Positions 56,795 to 64,000 of a stretch of DNA of 64,000 nucleotides are shown in pieces; the stretch's first letter is position 1, and the number at the start of each line of letters is the position of its first letter. Where the stretch lies: positions 3,782,001 through 3,846,000 of the forward strand of contig NZ_CBDDIE010000003.1 in NCBI RefSeq assembly GCF_965228805.1, in the 5' to 3' direction. A program made the position numbers and the translations under genes. Under the pieces are notes generated by a model. It did not search any database, was not told the DNA's origin, and was given only the letters and a program-made list of their open reading frames with translations. The stretch is from JASBTN01 sp965228805. Lineage in GTDB: Bacteria; Pseudomonadota; Alphaproteobacteria; Rhodobacterales; Rhodobacteraceae.

Positions 56795-57800
56795 TTACAG
56801 CAGTGCCAGCTCACGATCAGGGCGCGGATCGCGCCCCTCGACCAGGGACAGCAGTTCCACCGCCTCCTGCATCGGGCGGGCGGACAGCTGGTCGGGCTGC
56901 CCGGCTCCCGACAGCTCGGGATAGTTGGCGGTGATCTGCCCCGCCTCGCCCAGCACATTGCGCGCGACCTCGCCCAGCCAGAGCGTTTCCACCGGCGCGC
57001 CTTCGGCCCGGATCAGGGCGTGCGCGGGGGTGGTCAGGTTCATCCAAGAGACCTGTGGGCAAGGCGCCCAGCGGATCGTGTCGCCATTGATCAGAGATTT
57101 GGCAGGCACCAGCACTTCGGAACTGTCATAGAGCAATTGTGCCATCGGATGGGCCAGCAACACCCGATGCTGACCGGACAGGCGCAACGGACGGCGGTTG
57201 CCGATGGCGCCGGGCGCGAAGAGCACAGGGGCAGCCGGGCCGATCCCGACCACCTTCCTGCCTCCGATCCAGGTCACCGGCTGTGCCCCGCCATCGACGG
57301 TCAGCACCTTGCCCCCCCCGAGTCAGTTCGCCCAACCGCACCGCCCCGCGCGGGGTTTCAATCAGGGTCTCGGCGGCCAGGCAGATATGGCCATAGGTGT
57401 TTGCATTGCGATCAGCCGTGTGAAAACGCGGCGTGCCTTGTGCCGCTGCATTGTCATACCACGTCTCAAGGTCATAGTCCGGCGCCCAGCAGACATGCAC
57501 GGTGTTGCCATCCTGATCCTGGCCCTCGAACACAACGACATTCACACCGTTGCTGTAGGTGTCCGAGCGCAGCACCTCCGCACCATCGAGGGTCACGGTA
57601 TTGCCGGACGGGTCGGTGTATTCCAGGTCGTAGGTTTCGCCGGGATTGAACTGGTAAGGATCCGGATCGCCGACATTCGGCGTCACGCTTAACCCGGTCG
57701 TGTCCGTTGGCGGCCCATCAAATGTACTGGACCCACCGGAGGTGTTCACATTTCCCCCGGTGGCCACGCCAAACTGGCTGTCTACGGCGTCGATTGCCAT
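56795..57800 (-). pseudogene. Hint-domain protein, frameshifted at a G8 tract
   Basis: The N-terminal frame (start ATG 57800 with GGGGA upstream, or ATG 57830 without) runs through an acidic beta-rich domain to GHICLAAETLIETPRGAVRLGELTRGG. Its Hint signature is the Cys followed by the A..TLI.T..G pattern. Then eight G (57312-57319) shift it into a dead frame. Seven G would continue KVLTVDGGAQPVTWIGGRKVV, SGQHRVLL and a long C-terminal Hint part to 56795, a protein of 334 residues. Rhodobacterales carry many such Hint proteins. Whether this is a decayed gene, phase variation at a homopolymer or a sequence error is open. It converges on the CcsR terminator. Confidence 0.8.
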
Positions 57801-57911
57801 CTGCGCATCCCCACTTGCTGGGGACAGCATCGGCAAAAACCGCTAAGAACCAGTTTATTTCAAACTGGAATTGCCAGACATTTTAAGAGGTTACTCACCC
57901 AACACGGGAGT

Positions 57912-60602
57912 TCAGAAGGGCACGTCCCCGGCCTTGTCCGCAGGCACGATGAATTTTGCCACGACCTTCTTGGACCCGGCCTTGTCGAATTCGATATCCA
58001 GCTTGTCGCCCTCGATCCCCATGATGGTGCCGTAGCCGAATTTGGTATGGAATACGCGGTCGCCGGTGCTGAAAGCGCTGACCGCCTCCAGGTCGATCAC
58101 CACGTTGCGCCCCTCGTTTGGGGCGGGCTTTGCACGCAGGCGGCCCTGGGCGGCCATGCGTTTCCAGCCCGGCGAATTGTAGGCATCCGCCCGATGCGCG
58201 CGTTCTTCAAGCTGCGAGGGCGCGCCGCCGGGCATGCTATTATAGAGCCCGGACGACGAGCGCAGCACCTCGACATGTTCCTCTGGCAGTTCGTCGATGA
58301 ACCGCGAGGGCAGCTGGCTTTGCCACTGGCCATAGACCAGGCGGTTCTGCGCAAAGGAGATGGTGCAGACCTCCTCGGCCCGGGTAATGCCCACATAGGC
58401 CAGGCGGCGTTCTTCCTCCAGCCCCTTGAGGCCGGTTTCATCCATCGAACGCTGCGAGGGGAACAGCCCATCCTCCCACCCCGGCAGGAAGACCGCGGGG
58501 TATTCCAGACCCTTGGCGGCGTGCAGGGTCATGATGGTGACCTTCTCCTCCGCCTCCTCGGTGTCATTGTCCATGATCAGGCTGACATGCTCCAGGAATC
58601 CTTGCAGATTCTCGAAACTTTCCAGGGCCTTGACCAGTTCCTTGAGGTTCTCCAGCCGCCCCGGCGCCTCCGGTGTCTTGTCATTCTGCCACATGGCGGT
58701 GTAGCCGCTTTCGTCCAGGATCACCTCGGCCAGTTCGACATGGGTCTTGGGCAGGTCCGCAGGCAGATCACCAAGGTTCAGCGTCAACGTGCCCTCGTCG
58801 TCCACCACCGCATCCTCATCCGTCGCAGGCTGCGCGTGCAGGTGCACGATAGCCGCCCAGCGGTCGAGCTGCTGCACCAGTTGCCCGAGTGATTTGCCAC
58901 CCTTGCCCTTGATCAGCCCTTCCGAGGCACAGATGCGCGCGCCTTCGACCAGCGAGACGCCGTTTTGCCGCGCGGTCACCTGGATCGTCTGCACCGCCTT
59001 GTCGCCCAGCCCCCGGCGCGGCGTGTTGACGATGCGTTCGAACGCCAGGTCGTCGTCTTGGGACACGGCCAGGCGGAAATAGGCCATGGCATCGCGGATC
59101 TCCATGCGTTCATAGAACCGCGGGCCGCCGATGACGCGGTACGGCAAACCGATGGTTAGGAAGCGGTCCTCGAAGGCGCGCATCTGGTGGCTCGCACGCA
59201 CGAGGATCGCCATGTCGTCCAGAGATTTCGGGTCGATCCCCCGGGTGCCGCGTTGCAGGGCCTCCAGCTCTTCGCCAACCCAGCGCGCCTCTTCCTCGCC
59301 ATCCCAGTGGCCGATCAGGCGGACCTTTTCGCCACCTTCCTTCTGGGTCCAAAGCTCTTTGCCCAGCCGGTCCTCATTGCCGCGAATGACGCCGGAGGCG
59401 GCGGCCAGAATGTGGGGCGTGGAGCGGTAATTCTGCTCCAGCCGCACCACCTTCGCGCCGGGAAAATCCTTTTCGAACTTGAGGATATTGCCGACCTCGG
59501 CGCCGCGCCAGCCATAGATCGACTGGTCATCATCGCCCACGCAGCAGATGTTCTTGTGCGCCTGTGCCAGCAGCCGCAACCAGAGATACTGCGCCGTGTT
59601 CGTATCCTGATACTCGTCGACCAGGATATAGCGGAACCAGCTTTGATAACGTTGCAGAATATCCGGGTAGTTCTGGAAGATCGTGACCATATGCAACAGC
59701 AGGTCACCGAAGTCGGTCGCGTTCAGCTCTTTCAGCCGGGTCTGGTACTGGGCGTAGAGTTCCGTGCCACGGTTGTTGAAGGCCGCAGCCTCACTGGTCG
59801 GCACGTTCTCAGGCGTCCAGGCGCGGTTCTTCCAGCCATCAATGATCCCGGACAGAAGCCGCGTAGGCCAGCGCTTCTCGTCGATATTGCTGGCGATGAT
59901 CAGCTGCTTCAGCAGCCGGTTCTGGTCGTCCGTGTCGAGGATGGTGAAATTCGATTTCAGCCCGACCAGTTCAGCGTGGCGGCGCAGCAGTTTCACACAG
60001 ATAGAGTGGAAGGTGCCCATCCAGGGCATGCCCTCGACCGGGCCGCCCAGGTTGCGTGCCACCCGTTCCTTCATCTCGCGCGCAGCCTTGTTGGTAAAGG
60101 TGACGGCCAGGATCTCATTCGTCTGGGCGCGGCGCGTGTGCAAGAGATGCGCAATGCGCGTGGTCAGCGCCTTTGTCTTGCCCGTGCCCGCCCCTGCCAG
60201 CATCAGGACCGGCCCGTCCAATGCCTCGACCGCTTCGCGTTGCGCTTCGTTCAGGTCGTCGAGGTAGGGAAAATCTGCGCGCCCAGGCACCATGCCCATC
60301 GCGCGTTGGGACAGGGGCACACGGGAATCGCCCGCATCAATCAGGTCGTCGTCATCGGGGGCAGATCGCGCGCCCATCGCCACCCCCGTCACGCCCTGCG
60401 CCAGCGGCAGATTCGACGATCCCGTCCAGTTATCTGACTCATCATTTAGGTCGTTATCCAGATCGACAACCTCTTGATCGGTGCCCGATCGCCGCGCAGT
60501 GCCAAGACCCGCAGCTCCTCGACGCTTCGGCTGATTCTTTTCAGCTCCCGTCCAGTCTTCGCTAGATGTGTCAAAAAGTTTGTCATTCTTGGTGCTGTTC
60601 AT
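57912..60602 (-). CDS. uvrD: UvrD/PcrA-type superfamily 1 DNA helicase
   Basis: 896 residues. Helicase motifs: Q and I (LNEAQREAVEAL, AGAGTGKTKALT near 138), Ia (VTFTNKAAREMKER), II (YILVDEYQDTN near 330), III (VGDDDQSIYGWRGAEVGN), IV (LEQNYRS), V (VTIMTLHAAKGLEYPAVFLPGWEDGLFP) and VI (EEERRLAYVGITRAEE). It unwinds DNA in excision and mismatch repair. The first 115 residues are an acidic extension with two copies of a DWTG/NWTG stretch, absent from standard UvrD. The C-terminal FHTKFGYGTIMGIEGDKLDIEFD is the Tudor-like end of UvrD/PcrA. Confidence 0.95.
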   Translation of the reverse strand: MNSTKNDKLFDTSSEDWTGAEKNQPKRRGAAGLGTARRSGTDQEVVDLDNDLNDESDNWTGSSNLPLAQGVTGVAMGARSAPDDDDLIDAGDSRVPLSQRAMGMVPGRADFPYLDDLNEAQREAVEALDGPVLMLAGAGTGKTKALTTRIAHLLHTRRAQTNEILAVTFTNKAAREMKERVARNLGGPVEGMPWMGTFHSICVKLLRRHAELVGLKSNFTILDTDDQNRLLKQLIIASNIDEKRWPTRLLSGIIDGWKNRAWTPENVPTSEAAAFNNRGTELYAQYQTRLKELNATDFGDLLLHMVTIFQNYPDILQRYQSWFRYILVDEYQDTNTAQYLWLRLLAQAHKNICCVGDDDQSIYGWRGAEVGNILKFEKDFPGAKVVRLEQNYRSTPHILAAASGVIRGNEDRLGKELWTQKEGGEKVRLIGHWDGEEEARWVGEELEALQRGTRGIDPKSLDDMAILVRASHQMRAFEDRFLTIGLPYRVIGGPRFYERMEIRDAMAYFRLAVSQDDDLAFERIVNTPRRGLGDKAVQTIQVTARQNGVSLVEGARICASEGLIKGKGGKSLGQLVQQLDRWAAIVHLHAQPATDEDAVVDDEGTLTLNLGDLPADLPKTHVELAEVILDESGYTAMWQNDKTPEAPGRLENLKELVKALESFENLQGFLEHVSLIMDNDTEEAEEKVTIMTLHAAKGLEYPAVFLPGWEDGLFPSQRSMDETGLKGLEEERRLAYVGITRAEEVCTISFAQNRLVYGQWQSQLPSRFIDELPEEHVEVLRSSSGLYNSMPGGAPSQLEERAHRADAYNSPGWKRMAAQGRLRAKPAPNEGRNVVIDLEAVSAFSTGDRVFHTKFGYGTIMGIEGDKLDIEFDKAGSKKVVAKFIVPADKAGDVPF

Positions 60603-60825
60603 AGGCTCTTCTTAGCAACGCGCGGCGCGCAGGGGAAGAGCACGTTCCACATCTGTTCCCTCCTTCCCAAAAATCCCGCACAAAATCCCGCCCCCTACGG
60701 GGGCGCGCTCATATGCCCCCTATTATAAGGAGTGCGGCCATTGACAAGCTGCCCCCTCCCGACCCATCTAGCCGGTCAGAACGCCCGGCGCGCGAACCGG
60801 GACCATGTGAGTCGAGAGGAACCGT
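60603..60825. promoter_or_regulatory. Divergent promoter region of uvrD and topA
   Basis: 223 bases between the two starts. Reading left, TATAAT sits on the minus strand at 60722-60727, a perfect -10, though its -35 is poor. Reading right, a perfect TTGACA (60741-60746) has only a weak -10 17-18 bases on. A GCCCCC-TAC-GGGGGC hairpin (60690-60704) lies in the would-be uvrD leader. No LexA-type box is visible. Confidence 0.5.
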
Positions 60826-63393
60826 ATGCCCGTCGTCGTTGTAGAAAGCCCGGCCAAGGCCAAAACCATCAACAAGTACCTCGGCAAGGATTATACGGTG
60901 CTGGCCTCCTACGGCCACGTGCGCGACCTGCCCGCCAAGGATGGTTCGGTCGATACGGACAACGGGTTCGACATGACCTGGGAGGTCGGCTACGACTCGC
61001 GCAAGCACGTCAAGGCCATCGCCGACGCGCTGAAGGACGACAACAACCTGATCCTCGCGACCGACCCCGACCGCGAGGGCGAGGCGATCTCCTGGCACCT
61101 GGAAGAAGCGCTGCGCAAGCGGCGCGCGGTGAAGAAGGACACGCCGGTCAGCCGCGTGGTCTTCAACGCGATCACCAAATCCGCCGTCACCGAAGCGATG
61201 CAGAACCCGCGCGACGTGGATCAGGACCTGGTCGACGCCTACCTGGCGCGCCGCGCGCTCGACTATCTGGTCGGCTTCAACCTGAGCCCGGTGCTGTGGC
61301 GCAAACTGCCCGGCGCGCGCTCGGCGGGCCGCGTGCAATCGGTCTGCCTGCGCCTGATCGTCGAACGTGAACAGGAAATCGAAGCCTTCAACGCCCGTGA
61401 GTACTGGTCGGTGAAGGCGCTGCTGACCTCGCCCCGGGGCCAGGAATACGAGGCGCGGCTGACGCATCTGTCCGGCAAGAAGCTGGAACGCTACGACCTG
61501 GAGAACTCGACCGCCGCCGAAATGGCGGTGCAGGCGATTTCCTCGCGCGATCTGACCGTGCAGTCGGTCGAGGCGAAACCGGCGACCCGCAACCCCTCAC
61601 CGCCTTTCATGACCTCGACCCTGCAGCAGGAAGCCAGCCGCAAGTTTGGTTTCGGCGCACGTCAGACGATGAGCACCGCCCAGCGCCTCTACGAAGCTGG
61701 CTACATCACCTATATGCGGACCGACGGTATCGACATGGCGCCGGAGGCCGTGGCCGCCGCGCGTGACGCGATCAAGGATCGTTACGGCGCAGAATTCGTG
61801 CCCGACAGCCCCCGCATCTACAAGAACAAGGCCAAGAACGCGCAGGAAGCGCACGAATGTATCCGCCCGACGGACATGACCGTGGCCGCCAATGATCTGG
61901 CGCGTTTGGAGCCCGATCAGCGCAAGCTCTATGACCTGATCTGGAAACGTACCCTGGCCTCGCAAATGGCCTCGGCGCGGCTGGAGCGTACCTCGGTCGA
62001 TATCGCCTCTGGCGACGGCGAGGTCGTGCTGCGCGCCACCGGTCAGGTGGTTCTGTTCGACGGCTTCCTGAAGGTTTACGAAGAAGGCCGCGACGACGCC
62101 GTGGTCGATGACGACGACAAGCGCTTGCCGCAGCTGATGGAAGGCGAGAAGGCCGACAAGCGCTCGGTTTCGCCGGAGCAGCATTTCACCCAACCGCCGC
62201 CCCGTTATACCGAAGCCACCCTGGTCAAACGCATGGAAGAGCTGGGCATCGGCCGCCCCTCGACCTACGCCAGCGTCATCACCACGATCCAGGACCGCGA
62301 ATATGTCCGCAAGGACAAGAACCGCCTGTTCCCCGAGGACAAGGGGCGCATCGTCACCATCTTCCTGATGAATTTCTTTCGCAAATACGTGGGCTATGAG
62401 TTCACCGCGAACCTGGAAGAGGAGCTGGACGAAATCTCGGCGGGCGACATGGGCTACAAGGACGTGCTCAGCCGCTTCTGGCGCGACTTCTCGGCCGCAA
62501 TTGGCGAGACGTCCGAGCTGCGCATCTCGGAAGTGCTGGACAAGCTCGACGAGGCGCTGGCCCCACAGCTTTACCCGCCGCGTGAGGACGGATCGGACCC
62601 GCGCATTTGCCCGAAATGCGGCACCGGACAGTTGCACCTGAAAACGTCGCGCACCGGCGGCTTCGTGGGCTGCGGCAACTACCCCGAATGCAACTACACC
62701 CGTCCGATCGCCGGGGAAGGCGCCGAGGGTGACGAACGTGTGCTGGGCGAGGATGCAGGTGACGAAATCTGGCTGAAATCCGGTCGCTTCGGGCCCTATG
62801 TGCAGCGCGGCGAACCCACGCCCGAAAACAAGAAACCGCCGCGCGCCTCCCTGCCCAAGGGCTGGGACAAGGACGAGATGACGCTTGAGAAGGCGCTGAC
62901 GCTCCTGTCCCTGCCGCGTCTTGTTGGTGCCCACCCGGAAGGTGGCGAGGTCAAGTCGAACTTCGGTCGCTTTGGGCCTTACATCATGCACCAGGGGCCT
63001 GAGGACGCCAAACCGGTCTATGTGAACCTCAAGGACCCGGCGGATGTGTTCGAGATCGGCATGAACCGCGCGGTTGAAATGCTGGCCGAGAAACGCGCCA
63101 ACCCCGGCCGCCGTGGCGGCGGAACGGCGGCTAAACCTTTGAAGGAACTGGGAGATCACCCGGAAAGCGGCGGACCGGTCAATGTCATGGAAGGCCGCTA
63201 TGGGCCCTACGTGAAATGGGAAAAGGTCAACGCGACCATCCCCAAGGATGTGAAACCCGAGGACGTGACCATGGAAATGGCCGTGGGCTGGATCGCCGAA
63301 AAGGCGGCCAAGAAGAAGCCCACGCGCAAGAAGGCCGCACCGAAGAAAACGGCCGCCAGGAAGACCACCAAGAAGGCCGCCGACGAGGCGTGA
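60826..63393 (+). CDS. topA: DNA topoisomerase I
   Basis: 855 residues; relaxes negative supercoils by cutting one strand. N-terminal Toprim domain (VVVESPAKAKTINKYLG, ATDPDREGEAISWHL), the SAGRVQSVCLRLIVERE stretch near 165-180 and the active site GYITYMRTDG with Tyr296. A CPKCGTGQLHLKTSRTGGFVGCGNYPECNYTRPI zinc finger near 595 is followed by a Lys/Ala-rich basic tail from about 825 that probably grips DNA. A 6-bp inverted repeat (63402-63420) follows, without a T-run. Start ATG 60826 with GAGAGGAA upstream. Confidence 0.98.
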   Translation: MPVVVVESPAKAKTINKYLGKDYTVLASYGHVRDLPAKDGSVDTDNGFDMTWEVGYDSRKHVKAIADALKDDNNLILATDPDREGEAISWHLEEALRKRRAVKKDTPVSRVVFNAITKSAVTEAMQNPRDVDQDLVDAYLARRALDYLVGFNLSPVLWRKLPGARSAGRVQSVCLRLIVEREQEIEAFNAREYWSVKALLTSPRGQEYEARLTHLSGKKLERYDLENSTAAEMAVQAISSRDLTVQSVEAKPATRNPSPPFMTSTLQQEASRKFGFGARQTMSTAQRLYEAGYITYMRTDGIDMAPEAVAAARDAIKDRYGAEFVPDSPRIYKNKAKNAQEAHECIRPTDMTVAANDLARLEPDQRKLYDLIWKRTLASQMASARLERTSVDIASGDGEVVLRATGQVVLFDGFLKVYEEGRDDAVVDDDDKRLPQLMEGEKADKRSVSPEQHFTQPPPRYTEATLVKRMEELGIGRPSTYASVITTIQDREYVRKDKNRLFPEDKGRIVTIFLMNFFRKYVGYEFTANLEEELDEISAGDMGYKDVLSRFWRDFSAAIGETSELRISEVLDKLDEALAPQLYPPREDGSDPRICPKCGTGQLHLKTSRTGGFVGCGNYPECNYTRPIAGEGAEGDERVLGEDAGDEIWLKSGRFGPYVQRGEPTPENKKPPRASLPKGWDKDEMTLEKALTLLSLPRLVGAHPEGGEVKSNFGRFGPYIMHQGPEDAKPVYVNLKDPADVFEIGMNRAVEMLAEKRANPGRRGGGTAAKPLKELGDHPESGGPVNVMEGRYGPYVKWEKVNATIPKDVKPEDVTMEMAVGWIAEKAAKKKPTRKKAAPKKTAARKTTKKAADEA

Positions 63394-63441
63394 CAGGCTG
63401 GGCTTAATCCCCTGTTAAGCATGAGGTGACAGGGTGGAGGC

Positions 63442-63867
63442 ATGTCCGATGCCCTGCCCATCCTTCCGCGCGACATGCGCCCGTGGCTCTGGCCAGCGAC
63501 GGTGACGGTGGGATTTGCCGCGCTGATGACCTTCTACGTGGTCTGGTGTTTCGAGACGTCCGTCGGACACAGTGTGCTGCTGGCGGATCGCCTGCCCGCG
63601 CCACATCTCCTGATGCTCGCCCTGCCCGTGCTCGCCCACCTGGCGCTTGCCTGGCACTGGCGCAGGGCGCGGCGGTTGAACCTGGCGCTCGCCCTCCTTG
63701 GCCTGATCACCTGGCAGCAGGCCACCTACCCCGCCGGGATCGGCCTGCCCGCTATGCTGAACCTGATCCCCGAATGGCAGGACATCACCCTGGCCGCCAC
63801 ACCGCCGGAGCCTCTCTTCGTCGACCCGCTTCCGATCACCCGCGCCGCGCTGACCCCGGATAGGTAG
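63442..63867 (+). CDS. Small hydrophobic membrane protein
   Basis: 141 residues with three likely membrane helices (about 16-36, 53-70 and 76-92), then a soluble C-terminal tail. I do not recognise a family. It starts 49 bases after topA in the same direction, with GGTGGAGGC near the start for a ribosome site, so read-through from topA is plausible. It ends 93 bases before scoA, which has its own ribosome site. Confidence 0.65.
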   Translation: MSDALPILPRDMRPWLWPATVTVGFAALMTFYVVWCFETSVGHSVLLADRLPAPHLLMLALPVLAHLALAWHWRRARRLNLALALLGLITWQQATYPAGIGLPAMLNLIPEWQDITLAATPPEPLFVDPLPITRAALTPDR

Positions 63868-63960
63868 AAATACCATCCCCCGGACCCAACGGGCCCATTT
63901 CATTGACTCCACAACGTGCCCACGCCAGAAATGGCGCGGAACTGACGTGAGGACACTTTC

Positions 63961-64000
63961 ATGAACAAGGTATACGGCTCCGCCGCCGAGGCCCTGGACG
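63961..64000 (+). CDS. scoA: 3-oxoacid CoA-transferase subunit A (partial, runs off the window)
   Basis: ATG 63961, with GAGGACAC upstream, reads MNKVYGSAAEALD before the window ends. Succinyl-CoA:3-ketoacid CoA-transferase alpha subunits begin with this pattern (KVYxSAAEALDG). The enzyme activates acetoacetate, a product of HMG-CoA lyase encoded here at 13683-14540, so it would complete leucine use. Only 13 residues are visible, hence the moderate confidence. Confidence 0.6.
   Translation, partial: MNKVYGSAAEALD

Noticed and set aside
63394..63441. Terminator after topA at 63402-63420
   Set aside because: The inverted repeat GCTTAA/TTAAGC is only 6 bp, AT-rich and lacks a T-run, so I did not list it.

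Overview
The window comes from a GC-rich alphaproteobacterium, almost certainly Rhodobacterales (Roseobacter/Rhodobacter group). The evidence is a nuo operon interspersed with small group-specific genes, a long NuoE with a C-terminal helix-hairpin-helix domain, a leucine-catabolism (liu/mcc) cluster, a DUF1127 gene followed by CCUCCUCCC-loop hairpins (CcsR type), and GTG/TTG starts with many ATGA overlaps. No rRNA, convincing tRNA, IS element or CRISPR array was seen.

Layout. 1-10,730 (minus): respiratory complex I, nuoABCDEFGHI, with six extra small genes between subunits; four encode lipoprotein, exported or single-/double-TM proteins. 10,731-12,898: a long leader or promoter region with palindromes, a frameshifted branched-polyamine-synthase-like gene and a YjhX-type toxin gene. 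12,898-22,155 (mostly minus): leucine catabolism (methylglutaconyl-CoA hydratase, HMG-CoA lyase, GST, MccA, an exported protein, MccB, isovaleryl-CoA dehydrogenase), split by a plus-strand hicAB toxin-antitoxin pair and an ompW gene with an FNR-like box. A CoA-transferase gene (scoA) beginning at the right edge would fit the same pathway. 22,325-31,039: DegT aminotransferase, phosphoglycolate phosphatase, glmU-glmS, a PNPOx-like protein, an AlkD-like protein, moaA, and a THUMP methyltransferase. 31,108-41,640: M20 amidohydrolase, FAD oxidoreductase, argE, a lipoprotein phosphodiesterase, and a divergently arranged peptide ABC importer. 41,852-44,123: a YeeE/YedE transporter behind a palindromic operator, and DUF3422.

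44,226-54,063 (minus) is the division/cell-wall cluster mraZ-rsmH-ftsL-ftsI-murE-murF-mraY-(SDR)-murD. Its upstream region holds pairs of TGGG boxes with 10-11 nt phasing, which look like MraZ sites. Next come mrp, the CcsR locus, a Hint-domain gene, uvrD, topA, a small membrane protein and the start of scoA.

The most striking element is 56,180-56,777: a DUF1127 (CcaF1-like) gene followed by nine tandem hairpins. Eight of the nine loops carry TCCTCCTCCCT or a near-identical form. The stems differ but keep pairing through compensatory changes, and the last hairpin ends in a T-run. They group into one single hairpin plus four two-hairpin units, the architecture of the CcsR1-4 sRNAs of Rhodobacter sphaeroides.

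Three genes look broken: the polyamine-synthase-like gene (one G missing), an SDR gene (Trp to TGA in the CPGW motif) and the Hint gene (G8 homopolymer). All identifications are by reading the sequence; no database search was run.
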